A stretch of DNA of 64,000 nt, from assembly GCF_963082655.1 (NCBI RefSeq), contig NC_081555.1, forward strand, positions 15,678,817 through 15,742,816. The letters are read 5' to 3'. Position 1 is the first letter of the stretch. Every line of letters starts with the position of its first letter. Below, piece after piece: positions 10,205-22,255 of the stretch. The position numbers were made by a program, and so were the translations under genes. The notes below the pieces were generated by a model. That model saw only the letters and a program-made list of their open reading frames with translations. It did no database searches and had not been told where the DNA came from. The stretch comes from Stomoxys calcitrans. Its lineage: Eukaryota > Arthropoda > Insecta > Diptera > Muscidae.

Positions 10205-11180
10205 TTTTATACCCACCACCATAGGATGGGGGTATACTAATCTAGTCATTCCGTTTGTAACACCTCGAAATATTCGCCTAAGTCCCCATATATTCTCGAT
10301 CATCTCGACTTTCTAAGTCGATCAAGCCATGTCCATCCGATCTAGCCATGTCTGTCGAAATCACGATAGCGATCGAATGCGTAAAGCTAGACGCTTGAAA
10401 TTTTGTACAGATACCTAATATTGATGAATCTCATTGGGGATTGCAAATGGGCCATATCGGTTCAGATTTAGATATAGCTCCCATATAAACCAATCTCCCG
10501 ATTTGACTTCTAGAGCCTTGTAAGCCGCACTCTTAGTTCGATTTGGCTGAAATTTTGCTTGTAGTGTTCTGTTATCGTTTACAACAACTGTGTCGAGTAC
10601 GGTCCGAATCGGTCTATAACCTGATATAGCTCCCATGTAAACCGATCTCCCGATTTTACTTCTTGAGCCCTTACAAGCCGCAGTTTTTGGCCGATTTGGC
10701 TGAAATTTAGCACACAGACTTTCAACAACTGTGCTAATTACCGTCCGAATCGGTCTATAAACTGATATAGCTCCCATGTAAACCGATCTCCCGATTTGAA
10801 TTCTTGAGCCCGTACAAGCCTCAATTTTTATCAGATTTAGCTGAAATGTAGCAAGTGGGGTTTTGTTTAGACTTCCAACAACTGTAGCAAGTACGGTCCC
10901 AATCAGTCTACAAACTGATAACTCCCATATAAACCAATCTCCAGTTTGGACTTCATGAGCTCCGACAAGCCGCCATCTTAATCCGTTTTGACTGAAATTT
11001 TGCATGCGGTGTTCTGTTATGACTTCCAACAACTGTGTTGAGTACAGTCTGAATCGGTATATAACCTGATATAGCTCCCATATAAACCGATATCCCGACT
11101 GACTTCTTGATGCCTTACAAGACGCAATTTTTGTCCGATTTGGCCAAAATTTTGCATGTAGTGTTTTCTTATGACTTCCA
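10205..11180 (+). repeat. Family A copy with ATACCC end, CCCATATAAACC subtype
   Basis: It opens with TTTTATACCCACCACCATAG and GATGGGGGTATACTAATC. The lead module follows and then five units of about 150 bp with GATATAGCTCCCATATAAACC. The right hairpin end is missing. A 205-codon reverse frame (10415-11032) is an effect of repeat units that stay in frame. Confidence 0.85.
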
Positions 11181-13630
11181 TTTTTTGTAATTTTTATTGA
11201 AAATTTTGTTCAAATATTTGTCCTTTGAGTAAAAAACAAAAACTATTTACAACACCCTTTTTGCAGCTCTTTCACCCAAAACTGCATTGGCCTGTGTTCG
11301 GTTGTAAACCAAAAAAAAAAACAAAAATGAATCCTAAATCACCACACAACAAAGGTTTGTCTGTCTACATGTCATGTCTGTCTATTCTCTTTTTGTCCTA
11401 CCTTGTGTGTGATTGCATTGTATTCTGTTGTCTTTGCTATGCATAGGACTTAGATTGATTGTTTATGCAGCTGTATGTGTGGGTGTGTTTGAGTGTGTAA
11501 ATGACATACATTGGCCATATGGGTCCACATAAACAAGTTGCTTCTCTTGTATCGTTGGCTGTAAAGTGGGTGGTTTACAGCGTATGACCAACCATGTGAT
11601 GTATGCATTTGATGGGGACATAAAGCTTAAAGCCGCACACACACACACATACACCCTAACACACCGATGTGTATACCTCAAATGTGCAATATTTAACCAC
11701 ACAGTGGGTTGTGGATAGCGGTTATAATGACCATAGCGGCCAGAGTGGCAATAATGTCAAGCAAAAAAAAAAAAATGAATAATTTTCATAGCAAAGGTAG
11801 GGTGGAGAAATTAAATTGGGTTAAGTTGTAAATAAATTATTTGATTTTTTATCAATAATAATTTTTTTAGAGCTGCTAGGATAAAGGAAAATGAAAACCA
11901 ATCGTATATAATAGCCATATAAAAATTCAATTTTTGTTAAAGGAAAACAAAAATTGATTGATTTTTTCTTTTGTCCTCCGAGTTGATTTTAATGGTCAAA
12001 GAATTTTCTTGCAGAGGAAACACACCAGCCATTGTACGCTGCATTTGGTCGCTAGGTAGAAAGGAGGAGAAATCCTTGAGGTGTATTGACTTCAATTGCA
12101 ACATAAACTTAAATATTTCCCCAAAATTAGGTTAGGTGTTTGCCTTCGAAAACTCAAATTTTCATTGAAAACTATTTTTGCATTTGCAAATTTGTAATGT
12201 AATGAATTCATATACTTCTTGGAAACCCAAAATAGGTTAAGTTCCCAACAAACTGAATAATTTTCTACAACAGCAATTTTATAGTTATTGTAACCACAAA
12301 AACCCAAATTTTACTTTTCATTAAAAATCTTTTTTTTTTTTGGAAATGTTTACTTTAATTTTAGTTTTATTTATCTGTTTACTTTTTCGTTATTTTTTTA
12401 TTGTTATCTTCTTTCTGTTTAAGTTGCCCACCATAAAGACCCCATCTTGACGCCACTTGTGTCTACAGTTTGGAATGTCATTTAAATGTTGCCCAAGAGT
12501 TTTGTAAACACTTTAGTTTTGGTCTTTGCTATTCTAGTGCGAATCCTTGGTCGTTTTGCCATACAAATTTTGTTTTCAGCGTTCTTTTTTGCATTTTTTC
12601 CTTTTACAAAATAGGTCAACAATGTTATGCCAGCGCATAGCTTAAAGTCCCCAGGCCTCTTCACCCCACCCCCCACTTCTCCTCATATGAGGAGGCCACT
12701 CACACAGTTATTGCGAGTCACACTTAAACTCCTAGTTGCAGAGGGCTTCCACTACCCCCCATTCCATTGCCTCTTGGGCTAACGACAAATACTCTGTGTT
12801 GTTGTTGTTTCCTCTATTTTCCGCTTATTTACTTTTGTGTGTAAACGAGCTATTCGGCTTGGTACGTTGGAGGATGGTTTTTTAACGCCATATGCAGTAT
12901 CTCATTCCAAACGAATACCCATTTCACATAGCTAATGTACCAAGTATCCAAATGGCTTGTATGCTGTTTTGGTCTTTTCCATTGACATGCCTGTGAAAAT
13001 TGAGGTGGTTATTAAATGCTGGGCAATTAAGGTAAAACGTTCTAATGTAAGTTTGCGGGGGGAATGAGTGGGAAACTGATGTTTTTCCCCTTTCCGAACA
13101 TTTTAGTATATTAAAAACTAATGGTTGAAATAAGGTTTGGGTAAATATAAAGAAACTAATAATATTTTTATGGCTATGGTTAAATATTTTTGAAATAAAT
13201 GAAAGAGCTTTGAGGCGTATGAGTGCTTTTTGCAATATTGAAATAATAATAAGTATGCGTAACATTAACTAAATATGCTCCTAAAAGTATGCTTTATATT
13301 TTTTTAAAGGAAGTAGAAAAGGAAATATAATTTATATATATATATATATAAACTTAATTTTATTTAAAAATATCTATTATTAAACAAAATTTAAATTAAA
13401 TACCTCCCTTAACCTCTTCTTAAACAACACAAAATCCTAATCTGTTGTATTTTTCTTTTATTTTCAGGTAAGTCGAAAATGATACTCTGAATTCCTCTGG
13501 AATCCATCTAAATTTATAATGATAATGGTAAATATGCATACCGCAATATAATATTGCTTCAATAAACCTCAAAATATTTTCAAAGATTAATTTAAGACAA
13601 GAGAATTCTGCAAAAAAAAACGTTAACTTA
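11181..13630. other. Unique AT-rich spacer with simple repeats
   Basis: No supported exon or RNA gene. Visible elements are a short CA tract at 11636-11649, a TA tract at 13333-13350 and a motif pair at 13213-13260 (GGCGTATGAGTG and GTATGCGTAAC). Reverse-strand open frames up to 113 codons (12924-13265) have low-complexity AT-driven composition. The stretch could be intron or intergenic DNA. Confidence 0.5.
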
Positions 13631-14128
13631 AACAAGTAAGAGCGTGCTAAGTTCGGCCGGGCCGAATCTTATATACTCTCCACCATTGATCGCGCTCTAT
13701 TGGCTCAAGGAGTCAAGACCCAAGATCGGTTTATATGGCACCGATTTGAATCATACTCAGCACAGTTGTCGAAACACCACTTGCAAAATTTCAGCAAAAT
13801 CGGACAAAACTTGCGGCTTGTAGGGGCTCAAAAGGTCAAATCAGGAGATCGGTTTATATGGGAGCTATATCAGGTTGTAGACCAATTTAAACCATACTCG
13901 ACACAGTTATTGGAAATCATAACAGAACTCACAAGATTGCAGCTTCCAGCGGCTTAAGAAGTCAAATCAAGAGATCTTTTTATACGGGGGTTATATCTAA
14001 ATCTAAACCGATATGACCCATTTGCAATCCCCAACGACCTACAAAAATATTGAGTACTTGCGCAAAGTTTCAAGCGTCTGGCTTTACGCGTTCGACCGCT
14101 ATCGTGATTTCGACAGACGGACGAACGG
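13631..14128 (-). repeat. Short family A element with hairpin end
   Basis: The left end reads AACAAGTAAGAGCGTGCTAA, then GTTCGGCCGGGCCGAA, the palindromic family A terminus. Two units and the reversed lead module (CGTTCGACCGCTATCGTGAT, GACAGACGGACG) follow. The ATACCC end is missing, and at about 14129 the orientation flips to plus. Confidence 0.8.
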
Positions 14129-14223
14129 TCCATATCCAAGTCGGTGCAGATTTGGATATAGCTGCCGTATAAACCGATCTCCCGATTTAAGGTTTTGGGC
14201 CCATAAAAGCCGCATTTATAGTC
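14129..14223 (+). repeat. Family A unit split by LINE L1
   Basis: Forward family A sequence (GATATAGCTGCCGTATAAACC) stops at CGCATTTATAGTC. The unit continues after the LINE at 16212 with AGTCCGATTTCGCC, giving a 5-bp TAGTC duplication. Confidence 0.8.
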
Positions 14224-16092
14224 AGGATTCCTTATGAATTTTTTGTTAATGCTACAGACGAGTTTATTTCGGAACTAGTACAGGTGTACAACACAATGTA
14301 TACTAATGGAATAGTGGATGAGTCTTTTATCAAAACGGTAATTTTCCCAATTCACAAAAAGGGCAATGTAAATGAGACGAAAAATTATCGTGGAATATCA
14401 TTCATGAACTCTGTAGCAAAAATATTCATGGGAGTTCTTAACGAAAGGCTGCAATTGTGGATAGAGGAAAGAAATATTTTAGTCGAATATCAGGCAGGCT
14501 TCCGAAAAAAGTACTCAACTACAGATAACATATACAACCTAGCGTCAATAGTTCACATTAAGCTGGCAAAAAAAGAAAAAGTATACGCATTTTTTGTGGA
14601 CTTCAAAGCCGCATTTGACAAGATATCCCGAAGCCTACTTATCTACAAATTGCACGAAATGGGCATATCAAATAAATTTGTTACAATAATAGAAAATATC
14701 TATCAAAACACCCAATCAGCTATATGGACAGGAGAAGAATTATCGGATTATTTTCATACCATCTCGGGAGTAAAACAAGGCTGCCTTTTATCTCCACTGC
14801 TGTTTGCACTTTACGTCAACGACCTACATGATAGTCTGGGAGGAGGCTTGAATATAGAATGGCTGAACATAAGAGTATTACTATATGCGGACGACATTGT
14901 AATTCTGGCCGACGACAAGACGGTACTACAAAACATGATATCCAACTTAGAATACTATTGCGCAAAATGGAATCTGGAGGTCAACATGGACAAATCCAAA
15001 ATAATTATTTTTCGAAACGGCGGACGATTATCTGACCACGAAAAATGGTATTTTCACGGAGAAGCGATAGAAATTGTTTCTGAGTATAATTATCTTGGGG
15101 TTATAATTACACCGCAAATGAAATTCCAAAAGCATGTTAAAAGTCGTAATGCTCAAGCAAAAAGTGCAATAAACATGACTTGGAAAGCATTTCTTCAAAA
15201 GAAAGATATTTCCTTGAGCCAAAAATGGAATTTATATCTGGCGGTTAGCAGATCCATACAGTCCTACTCCGCACAAGTCTGGGGATTTGGAAATTTTGAA
15301 GAAGTAGATAAGCTACAGCGTTTTTTACTGAAACGAGTTCTGAAGCTACCCGAAAACACCCCAAATTATGCTATCGCTCTTGAAACCTGCATAGAAAATA
15401 GTCATATATATACGCTACAACTGCATATGAAATACGTGGGCAGAACTATGTTTAAATATAATCGAGATCGACTACCGCATCAGCTATCTAAAATTCTACT
15501 GAACAAACAACTGTTCTGGGTTAAAGAATTAAATGAGTTTGACATCCACGTAATCGATGCAAGCATCAATGAAACTACCTGGAATGGAATAATAACATCG
15601 CTCACTAACCATCTAAATGCGTGCAGTCGTACAAAATATGAACAGAAGGCAACACAAAGCAACGAAAGAATTTATAAACACCTAGACTACACTAGGGGTT
15701 CTGAATATATATCCGATCGCTACACTGAAGATGATATAACTTGGATACTAAAGGCAAGATGCGATTTGATATACCTCAATGAAAGCCAATACACTGCCAA
15801 TTCTAATGAAATTACCGAATGCACATTATGTAATATGCGAGCAAAAGAAAACATTCAGCATTTCTTAGGAATATGCCCAATACTGCGAGGATACCGGATG
15901 CAATTTTTTGGCAAAATTAGTTTAACTGACAGAGAAATCATAGATATTCTAGATGGCAGAGGAGCCTTGGATTGGATAAACTTAGTGAAATATTTAAAAA
16001 ATGCACTGAAGTATAGAAAATTAATAATCACTGAATTCACATTAAATTTAAACATAATGTTCTCTTTACCAAATCTCAAATGTTTGTATTAA
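14224..16092 (+). CDS. LINE L1 reverse transcriptase, 5'-truncated but otherwise open
   Basis: This is the C-terminal part of a non-LTR retrotransposon ORF2, which copies element RNA into DNA at the nicked target. The frame is open from the insertion point at 14224 (RIPYEFF...), with the first Met at 14284, and runs 602 codons from that Met. Counting from the Met, FVDFKAAFD (104-112) holds the first catalytic Asp, GVKQGCLLSPLLF is at 162-174, YADD at 201-204 supplies the two other Asp residues, and SEYNYLGV is near 266. A Cys-Cys-His-Cys zinc-binding cluster lies at 513-531. There are no internal stops or frameshifts. The endonuclease and RT fingers are absent through 5' truncation, so the copy cannot move itself. 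It belongs to the Jockey/CR1/I group, but the exact clade is not resolved. Frame integrity and the clear target duplication suggest recent insertion. Confidence 0.95.
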   Translation, partial: RIPYEFFVNATDEFISELVQVYNTMYTNGIVDESFIKTVIFPIHKKGNVNETKNYRGISFMNSVAKIFMGVLNERLQLWIEERNILVEYQAGFRKKYSTTDNIYNLASIVHIKLAKKEKVYAFFVDFKAAFDKISRSLLIYKLHEMGISNKFVTIIENIYQNTQSAIWTGEELSDYFHTISGVKQGCLLSPLLFALYVNDLHDSLGGGLNIEWLNIRVLLYADDIVILADDKTVLQNMISNLEYYCAKWNLEVNMDKSKIIIFRNGGRLSDHEKWYFHGEAIEIVSEYNYLGVIITPQMKFQKHVKSRNAQAKSAINMTWKAFLQKKDISLSQKWNLYLAVSRSIQSYSAQVWGFGNFEEVDKLQRFLLKRVLKLPENTPNYAIALETCIENSHIYTLQLHMKYVGRTMFKYNRDRLPHQLSKILLNKQLFWVKELNEFDIHVIDASINETTWNGIITSLTNHLNACSRTKYEQKATQSNERIYKHLDYTRGSEYISDRYTEDDITWILKARCDLIYLNESQYTANSNEITECTLCNMRAKENIQHFLGICPILRGYRMQFFGKISLTDREIIDILDGRGALDWINLVKYLKNALKYRKLIITEFTLNLNIMFSLPNLKCLY

Positions 16093-16211
16093 ATTTACCG
16101 GCTGACGACACTAAGTCAAAGCCGTATATCTTATTTCATAATCTAATATTCGAAGTACGATTTATTTTTTTAAAATGAAATGAATAAAGATACTACTACT
16201 ACTACTACTAC
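16093..16211 (+). mobile_element. LINE L1 3' UTR with trinucleotide tail
   Basis: The 119-bp untranslated tail has an AATAAA signal at 16183-16188 and ends in an ACT trinucleotide repeat (16191-16211) instead of poly(A). TAGTC at 14219-14223 recurs at 16212-16216, so the inserted element spans 14224-16211. Simple-repeat tails are known for I-type and some other LINEs. Confidence 0.85.
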
Positions 16212-17262
16212 TAGTCCGATTTCGCCGAGAGAGTGAGTTGTTGTAGACCCCTCGACATATTTCTGCAATATGGCCAAGATCGGTTCAGATTTGGATATAG
16301 CTGTCATATAGACCGTTCTCTTGATTTAAGGTCTTGGGCCCATAAAAAGCGCATTTATTGCCCGATGTCGCCAAAGTTTGGGACAGTGAGTTGCCTTAGG
16401 CCCTTCGACATCCCTCTTCAATTTGGCTTAGATAGGTTCAGATTTGAATATAGCTGCCATATAGACCGATCTCGCGATTTAGGGTTTTGGAACCATAAAA
16501 GGCGTATTTATAATCCGATTTCGCCGTAATTTAGGAGAGTGAGTTGTGTTAGACCCCTCGACATCTTTCTGCAATATGGCCGAGATCGGTTCAGATTTGG
16601 ATATAGCTGTCATATAGACCGATCTCTTGATTTAAGGTCTTGGACCCATAAAAGGCGCATTTATTGTCCGATTTGGCCAAAATTTGGTACAATGAGTTGC
16701 GTTAGACCCTTCGACAACCCTCTTCAATTTGGCTTAGATCGGTTCAGATTTGAATATAGCTGAATATAATATAGCCCATAAAAGGCGCATTTATTGTCCG
16801 ATGTCGCCGAAATTTGAAACAGTGATTTGTCTTAGGCCCTTCGACATCCTTCTTCAATTTGGCCCAGATCGGTTCAGATAGACCGATTTCTCGACTAAAG
16901 GTCTTGGCCCCATAAAAGGCACATTTATAATGCTATTTCGCTTAAATTTGACACGATGACTTTTATAAGGCTTTTTGACATCCGTGTCGTATATGGTTCA
17001 GAACGGTCTATACTTAGATATAGCTACCAAAAAGACAAATATTTTCTTCTACAAAATTGAACAATGACTTGTTCTTATTAGACCACTCAATATCCGTATC
17101 GAATTTAGTCCAAATCGGACCATATTTCGATATAGCTGCTATGGGGGCATAAAATATGCATTTTTCAGCGGATTATGACAAAAGGTGGGTAACATTTATA
17201 CCCGAGATGGTGGGTATCCAAAGTTCGCCCCGGCTAACTTAACGCCTTGTTGCTTGTTTGCT
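16212..17262 (+). repeat. Family A array with hairpin end
   Basis: The unit broken at 14223 resumes, and about six further units follow (CATATAGACCG near 16306, 16459, 16612). The terminus reads GGTGGGTATCCAAAGTTCG, then CCCCGGCTAACTTAACGCC. Two substitutions spoil the palindrome in this copy. Confidence 0.85.
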
Positions 17263-19723
17263 TCACTTTGAATCGGGAGATCGATTTATATGGCAGTTAT
17301 ATCAAAATATGGTCGGATTTAGAAATGGCTCGACTCCGACATCTACAACCTACGGGGGATCTGTTTATCAACAAAATCGATAGATGAATGTGTCGGTTAT
17401 GGCCATAAGACCCTAAGGAGGGAGATTAGTCTTTAGGGCACCTATATTTTAATCGAAGTCCATCTATGCGTATGATTGATTTTAATTACATTTCGTTTTT
17501 CAATTTAAACCCTCTAAATTTATTTGCCATAATTAATGGCCCTGATTTAAGGACAAGTATTAAAAATTAATCAGTTTAACATGGAAATTAAGTTTGGTTT
17601 AAATCTCCTTATGAGAAGTTATAAAAAAAACTTTAGAATTATTTGTCTTTCGTTTTTCAAATGTTGACGTATGAGCAACATTAACTTAGTTTAGCTTCAA
17701 AACGAAAAATAATGAAGAAAAATAACTCATACGCCATGCTTAACCCCTTCCCACAGAACAATAATAATTAAAATAACTCATACGCCACCTCTGCTTATAA
17801 TTGCTGGATTCTTTCCTCATTTTTAAATGCAAGTGTGACACTACGATGATAATCGCTTTTCATCGAGAATTGTATAGCTGCAAAAAAATGTAATGACTTG
17901 CCAGTCGGAGTAAATACAAAAAAAAATTGCCATAAAAGTATTAAATATTAACATAAAACGTGAAAAACTTCACTGAAATCCAATACCCATTTGGAACTCT
18001 TACATATTTTTAATTTATAAAGGCTTTATATCGCATTCACACACAAAATAAGAGTTCATTGCTGAAATTATAAATGTTAACCTTGAGCCACAAAACGGGC
18101 AGAGAAAAAAGAAAATGTTGCGGCTGCTGTTGAAAATATGAAAAACCAGCACATAAACCAAAGGAAGAGCACACTAAAATATGCCATGGAGTGCTATAAG
18201 GCCAGACAAGGCGCGAGAAAGCCAAGAGTCGAGCAATGAAAACAAAACAGCAAAGCAACAAAAAGAAAAAAAAAATGCAGAAAACCAACATTAATATGAA
18301 CAAGCCCAACAAGAAAGTTAAACAAAACAGAAAAAAAAGAAACGAATGCTTGGCATTTTTAATTACACCGCAAAATGAAAAATAAGACTCTACAACTACA
18401 CAAAAAGAAACAACTGGAGGTTTTTGAAAGCAACAAAACCCCAGCGATAAAGAAATTCTAATAAAATCACACAATGAGATAACTAAGAGCGTTGTGTAAA
18501 ATTTTTGTTTTGTTAATGGAGAGAAAGGACAATAGTTTGCGTGCAGCAAAGGCATTGCCACATAAAAACACAAAGGAAATGAAAGTGAAAACCCAAGAAT
18601 GAAAGGAAAGAAAAACAAAAATGGTGAGCAAAGAAAAGGATAAAGTAATAATAGCATTACAAGGATAATGGTATTCGAGAAATGCAATTAAAAAACTGAA
18701 AGTTGCTGCAAAGTTGCAATCTACAAAACTTAAGGCTAGGTGGGAATTAAGCAAAACAAGATTCCAAGCATTCAAGAAGTCTTCATCGAATTCTTTCAAC
18801 AAATTCTTAGTGAGAGTTTTTCCCGCTTGCAAGATTTCTACACTTTTCTAGATGTTTTACTTCTCAATAGATCTGAAATTCCAGTTTTCTCTCCTATAAG
18901 GAAACGGAAAACATTATATGCCCTGAAACCGGAAGTTGTAAAAAACCAAAAATGAAAATTCTGTAAACAAATGAAGAAAAAAATACAAAATAAACCAAAG
19001 TTTTTTTATTTAAATTAAAAACAAGATAAGCTAGCAAGGCGACTAAAAGCTAACATAGCTGGCAAAATAAGGGAAATAAAGCAAAGTAGAAATAAAACCT
19101 CAATGTATGAAAAGGAAAATAGTTGACAGATAATGCAAATACTTAAACTTAGTGATTATGCGCTTGAACGCGGAAACGACACACTAGAGGAAACACTTTT
19201 TATGAAGTAAATAATAACAATTCGCGAAACTCATTGAAGATGTCTTGGAAAATATCTACAAACGAACAACTCAGCAAAAATAAAAGCGGATTGTGTAACT
19301 ATGATCAGCGAAAGAATGAAATCCTGGAGTATGGTTGAATAACTAAAGGAAAGACGATAATAGGACAAAGAAAGAAGAAAGTGTTACAGTGGGAACAGCT
19401 GATCTGCAAAATAACCTTCAACGTAGTACGTAGGAAAGGAGGTTGTATAGAACCAGAGAACGGAAAATCCATGGTAAGACAATCATGGAACAGCTGCCAT
19501 ACAGCCCTGACTAGGCACCCAATGAATTCTTTTTATTCACCCACATTAAGATAAAAATGTGTGGTCAATGATTTTGATCGCCAAAAAATTCTGTTGAAGC
19601 GTTCAATAACCATGTTTTGAAGGTGTCACAATCGGAGTGGAAAAAGTGCTCCGACAATTGTTTTAAGGGAATGCAAATGTGTATAAATCTTGCTGAATGA
19701 TACTTTGAAACCCAATTAACCCA
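17263..19723. other. Spacer: degenerate A remnant, motif copies, A-rich tract
   Basis: At 17263-17440 a weak reverse family A remnant is visible. Copies of the dispersed motif occur at 17666 (GACGTATGAGC), 17724 and 17774 (AAATAACTCATACGCC). The A-rich stretch 18040-18960 produces a 216-codon reverse frame rich in Phe and Leu, which I attribute to composition. No gene is supported. Confidence 0.5.
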
Positions 19724-21561
19724 TTTTTAAACCCACCACCGAAGGATGGGGGCATATTCATTTTGTCATTCCGTTTGCAACACATCGAAATATCCATCTC
19801 CGACCCTATAAATCACCGTAAAAATCTAAAACCATCTAGCCATGTCCGTCCGTCTTTCTGTTGAAATCACGGTACAGTCTTTGGAAATAGAGATATTGAG
19901 CTGAAACGTTGCACAGATTCTTTCTTTGTCCATAGGCAGGTTAAGTTCAAAGATGGGCTATATCGGACTATAGCTTGATATAGCTCGCATATAGACCGAT
20001 CCGACGATTTAGGGCCTTAGACCCATAACATCCACATTTATTATCTGATTTTATTGAAATTTGGGATAGTTAGTTGTGTTAAGCCACTCGACATTTGGCC
20101 CATATCTCTCTAGATTTGGGCATAGCTGCCGTATAGACCGATCTCTCGATTTAGGGTTGTAGGCACATAGAAGTCGCATTTATTGTCTGATTTTGCCAAA
20201 ATTTGAGACCGTGAGTTGTGTTAGGCCCTTTGACATCCTTCTTCAATTTGATCTAGATCGGTCCAGATTTGGATATAGCTGCCATATAGACCGATCTCTC
20301 GATTTAAGGTTTTGGGCCCATAAAAGGGGCATTTATTGCCCGATTTCGCCGAAATTTAAGACAGTGAGTTGTGTTAGACTTTTCGACATCCTTCTTTAAT
20401 ATGGCACAGATCGGTTCAGATTTAGATATAGCTGCCATATAGACCGATATCTCGATTTAAGGTTTTGGGGAATAAACGAAGCAATTATTATCCGATTTTG
20501 GTGAAATTTACGACAGTGAGTTATATAAAGCCACTCGACATACTTCAGCAATATGGCCCATATCGGTCCAGATTTGGATATAGCTGCCATATAGACCGAT
20601 TTCTAAATTTAAGGTTTTGGGCCCGTAAAAAGCGCATTTATTGTCCGATGTCGCCGAAATTTTTAACAGTGAGTCATGTTAAGCCCCTTGACATACTTCT
20701 GGAACATGGCCCAAATCGGTCCAGATTTGAATATTGCTGCCATATAGACCGATCTCGTGATTTAAGGTTTTGGGCCCATAAACGAAGCAATTATTATCCG
20801 ATTTTGCTGAAATTTGCGACAGTGAGTTATGTTAAGCCACTCGACATACTTCAGCAATATGGCCCACATCGGTCCAGATATGGATATAGCTGCCATATAG
20901 ACCGATTTCTAAATTTAAGGTTTTGGGCCCGTAAAAGGCGCATTTATTTTCCGATGTCGCCGAAATTTGGGACAGTGAGTTTAGTTAAGTTCCTTGACAT
21001 ACTTCTGCAATATGGCACAGATCGGTCTAGATTTGGATATAGCTGCCATATAGACCGATCTCTCGATTTAAGGTTTCGGGCCCATAAAAGGTGGATTAAT
21101 ATCCGATGTCGCCGATATTTGGGACAATGAATTGTGTTAGGCCCTTCGATATTTTTGTTCAATTTGGCTCAGATGGGGCCAGATTTGGTTATAGCTGCCA
21201 TATAATCCGATCTCTTGATTAAAAGTCGTGGCCCCATAAAAGCGCATTTACAATCCGATTTCACTGAAATTTTGACAAGGTGACTTATGTTAGACTTTTC
21301 GACAGTCGTTTCGTATATGATTCAGATCGATTTATTTTTAGATATAGCTACAAAAAAGACCTTTTTTTGTTATACTCAATAGAACAATGACTTGTACTTG
21401 TTAGCATGTGGTCCAAATCGGAACATATTTCGATGTAGCTGCTATGGGGCATAAGGTAAGCATTTTTCACCGGCTTTTGACGAAAGGTGGTTTACACATA
21501 TACCCTAGGTGGTGGGTATCCAAAGTTCGACCCGGCCGAACTTAACGCCTTTTTACTTGTA
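19724..21561 (+). repeat. Full-length family A element (reference copy)
   Basis: Both ends are present. The left end, AAACCCACCACCGAAGGATG then GGGGCATATTC, can fold as a short hairpin. The right end reads GGTGGGTATCCAAAGTTCG, then ACCCGGCCGAACTTAACGCC, with a near-palindrome 15-20 bases from the boundary. Between them are a lead module with GTCCGTCCGTCTTTCTGTTG and nine units averaging 152-153 bp. There is no transposase or Rep frame. Non-autonomous Helentron-like elements also combine a terminal hairpin with internal minisatellites, but I cannot prove the class. Confidence 0.85.
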
Positions 21562-21829
21562 GTTCATAAAAATTTGCATTTTCATTACGAGGCCACAAAA
21601 TTATGCAGCAAATTTCGTATAGTCCGATCTACTCCGTATTCATGCAGGGTGTGTGGGGGTCTAGTATAACCCACTTTACCCAATTTCAGCATAAGCAGGC
21701 GATTTATATGCCATATATGTGAAAAATTTTCAATCGGGATACAGGGGCCACATTATGGACCATATGCATATTTTATGGAGCAAGACTTTTTGTAGGTTGG
21801 TTCATCTTCGAACTTATCCTTCTTATGGA
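21562..21829. other. Short spacer between A and B repeats, no gene seen
   Basis: No recognised feature. A phrase resembling LINE/repeat tails (GTCCGATCTACTCCGTATTC) is too short to classify. Confidence 0.35.
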
Positions 21830-22255
21830 CAAAGGGGAGGTGCCCCAAATAGAGGGCCCTACACGTGGGTATCAGATTCGTATACTACTCCCTAGTATGT
21901 TTATTTGCCCTATATTGAGAAGGTCAGTAAATCATCTTGTTTGTGGGGTGTTTTGGTGAAGCGGTAGACCCCTAGAAAATTGATCCCGAAAAGGGGTATT
22001 CATTTCATTTTCTACTTCTCAATACCTTTCATTCGAGTCTAACATTGACATGGACAGCAAATATATCCGATTTAGGTTTCTTTTGGAGAGTGAGATGAAC
22101 CCCCAAACACTTGGCCCTGAAAATATGTCAGCATCGAACCGTTTGGAGGTTGTTTTGGGGCTAGGGCGGTCACCGGCACTTTGCCCTGAAACAAATATCA
22201 AATTCGTTCTTTACTCCCAAACACCGTTGATTTGAGCTCCATATTACAATAGTTT
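21830..22255 (-). repeat. Family B array, reverse orientation
   Basis: Three diverged units carry TCGTATACTACTCCC, CTTTCATTCGAGTCTAACATTG and TTGATTTGAGCTCCATATTAC. Both ends are indistinct. Confidence 0.65.

Noticed and set aside
10415..11032. Reverse frame of 205 codons with repeated GRSVYMGAISGYRPI phrases
   Set aside because: It is the reverse translation of family A units of length close to a multiple of three; the same peptide appears in many A copies.
18037..18687. Reverse-strand frame of 216 codons resembling a multi-pass membrane protein
   Set aside because: The plus strand is A-rich, so the complement is a run of Phe/Leu codons; no conserved motif or domain order, and a neighbouring frame overlaps it with the same bias.
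19724..21561. CRISPR-like regular array
   Set aside because: Units are contiguous 152-153-bp repeats with no unique spacers; eukaryotic repeat context.
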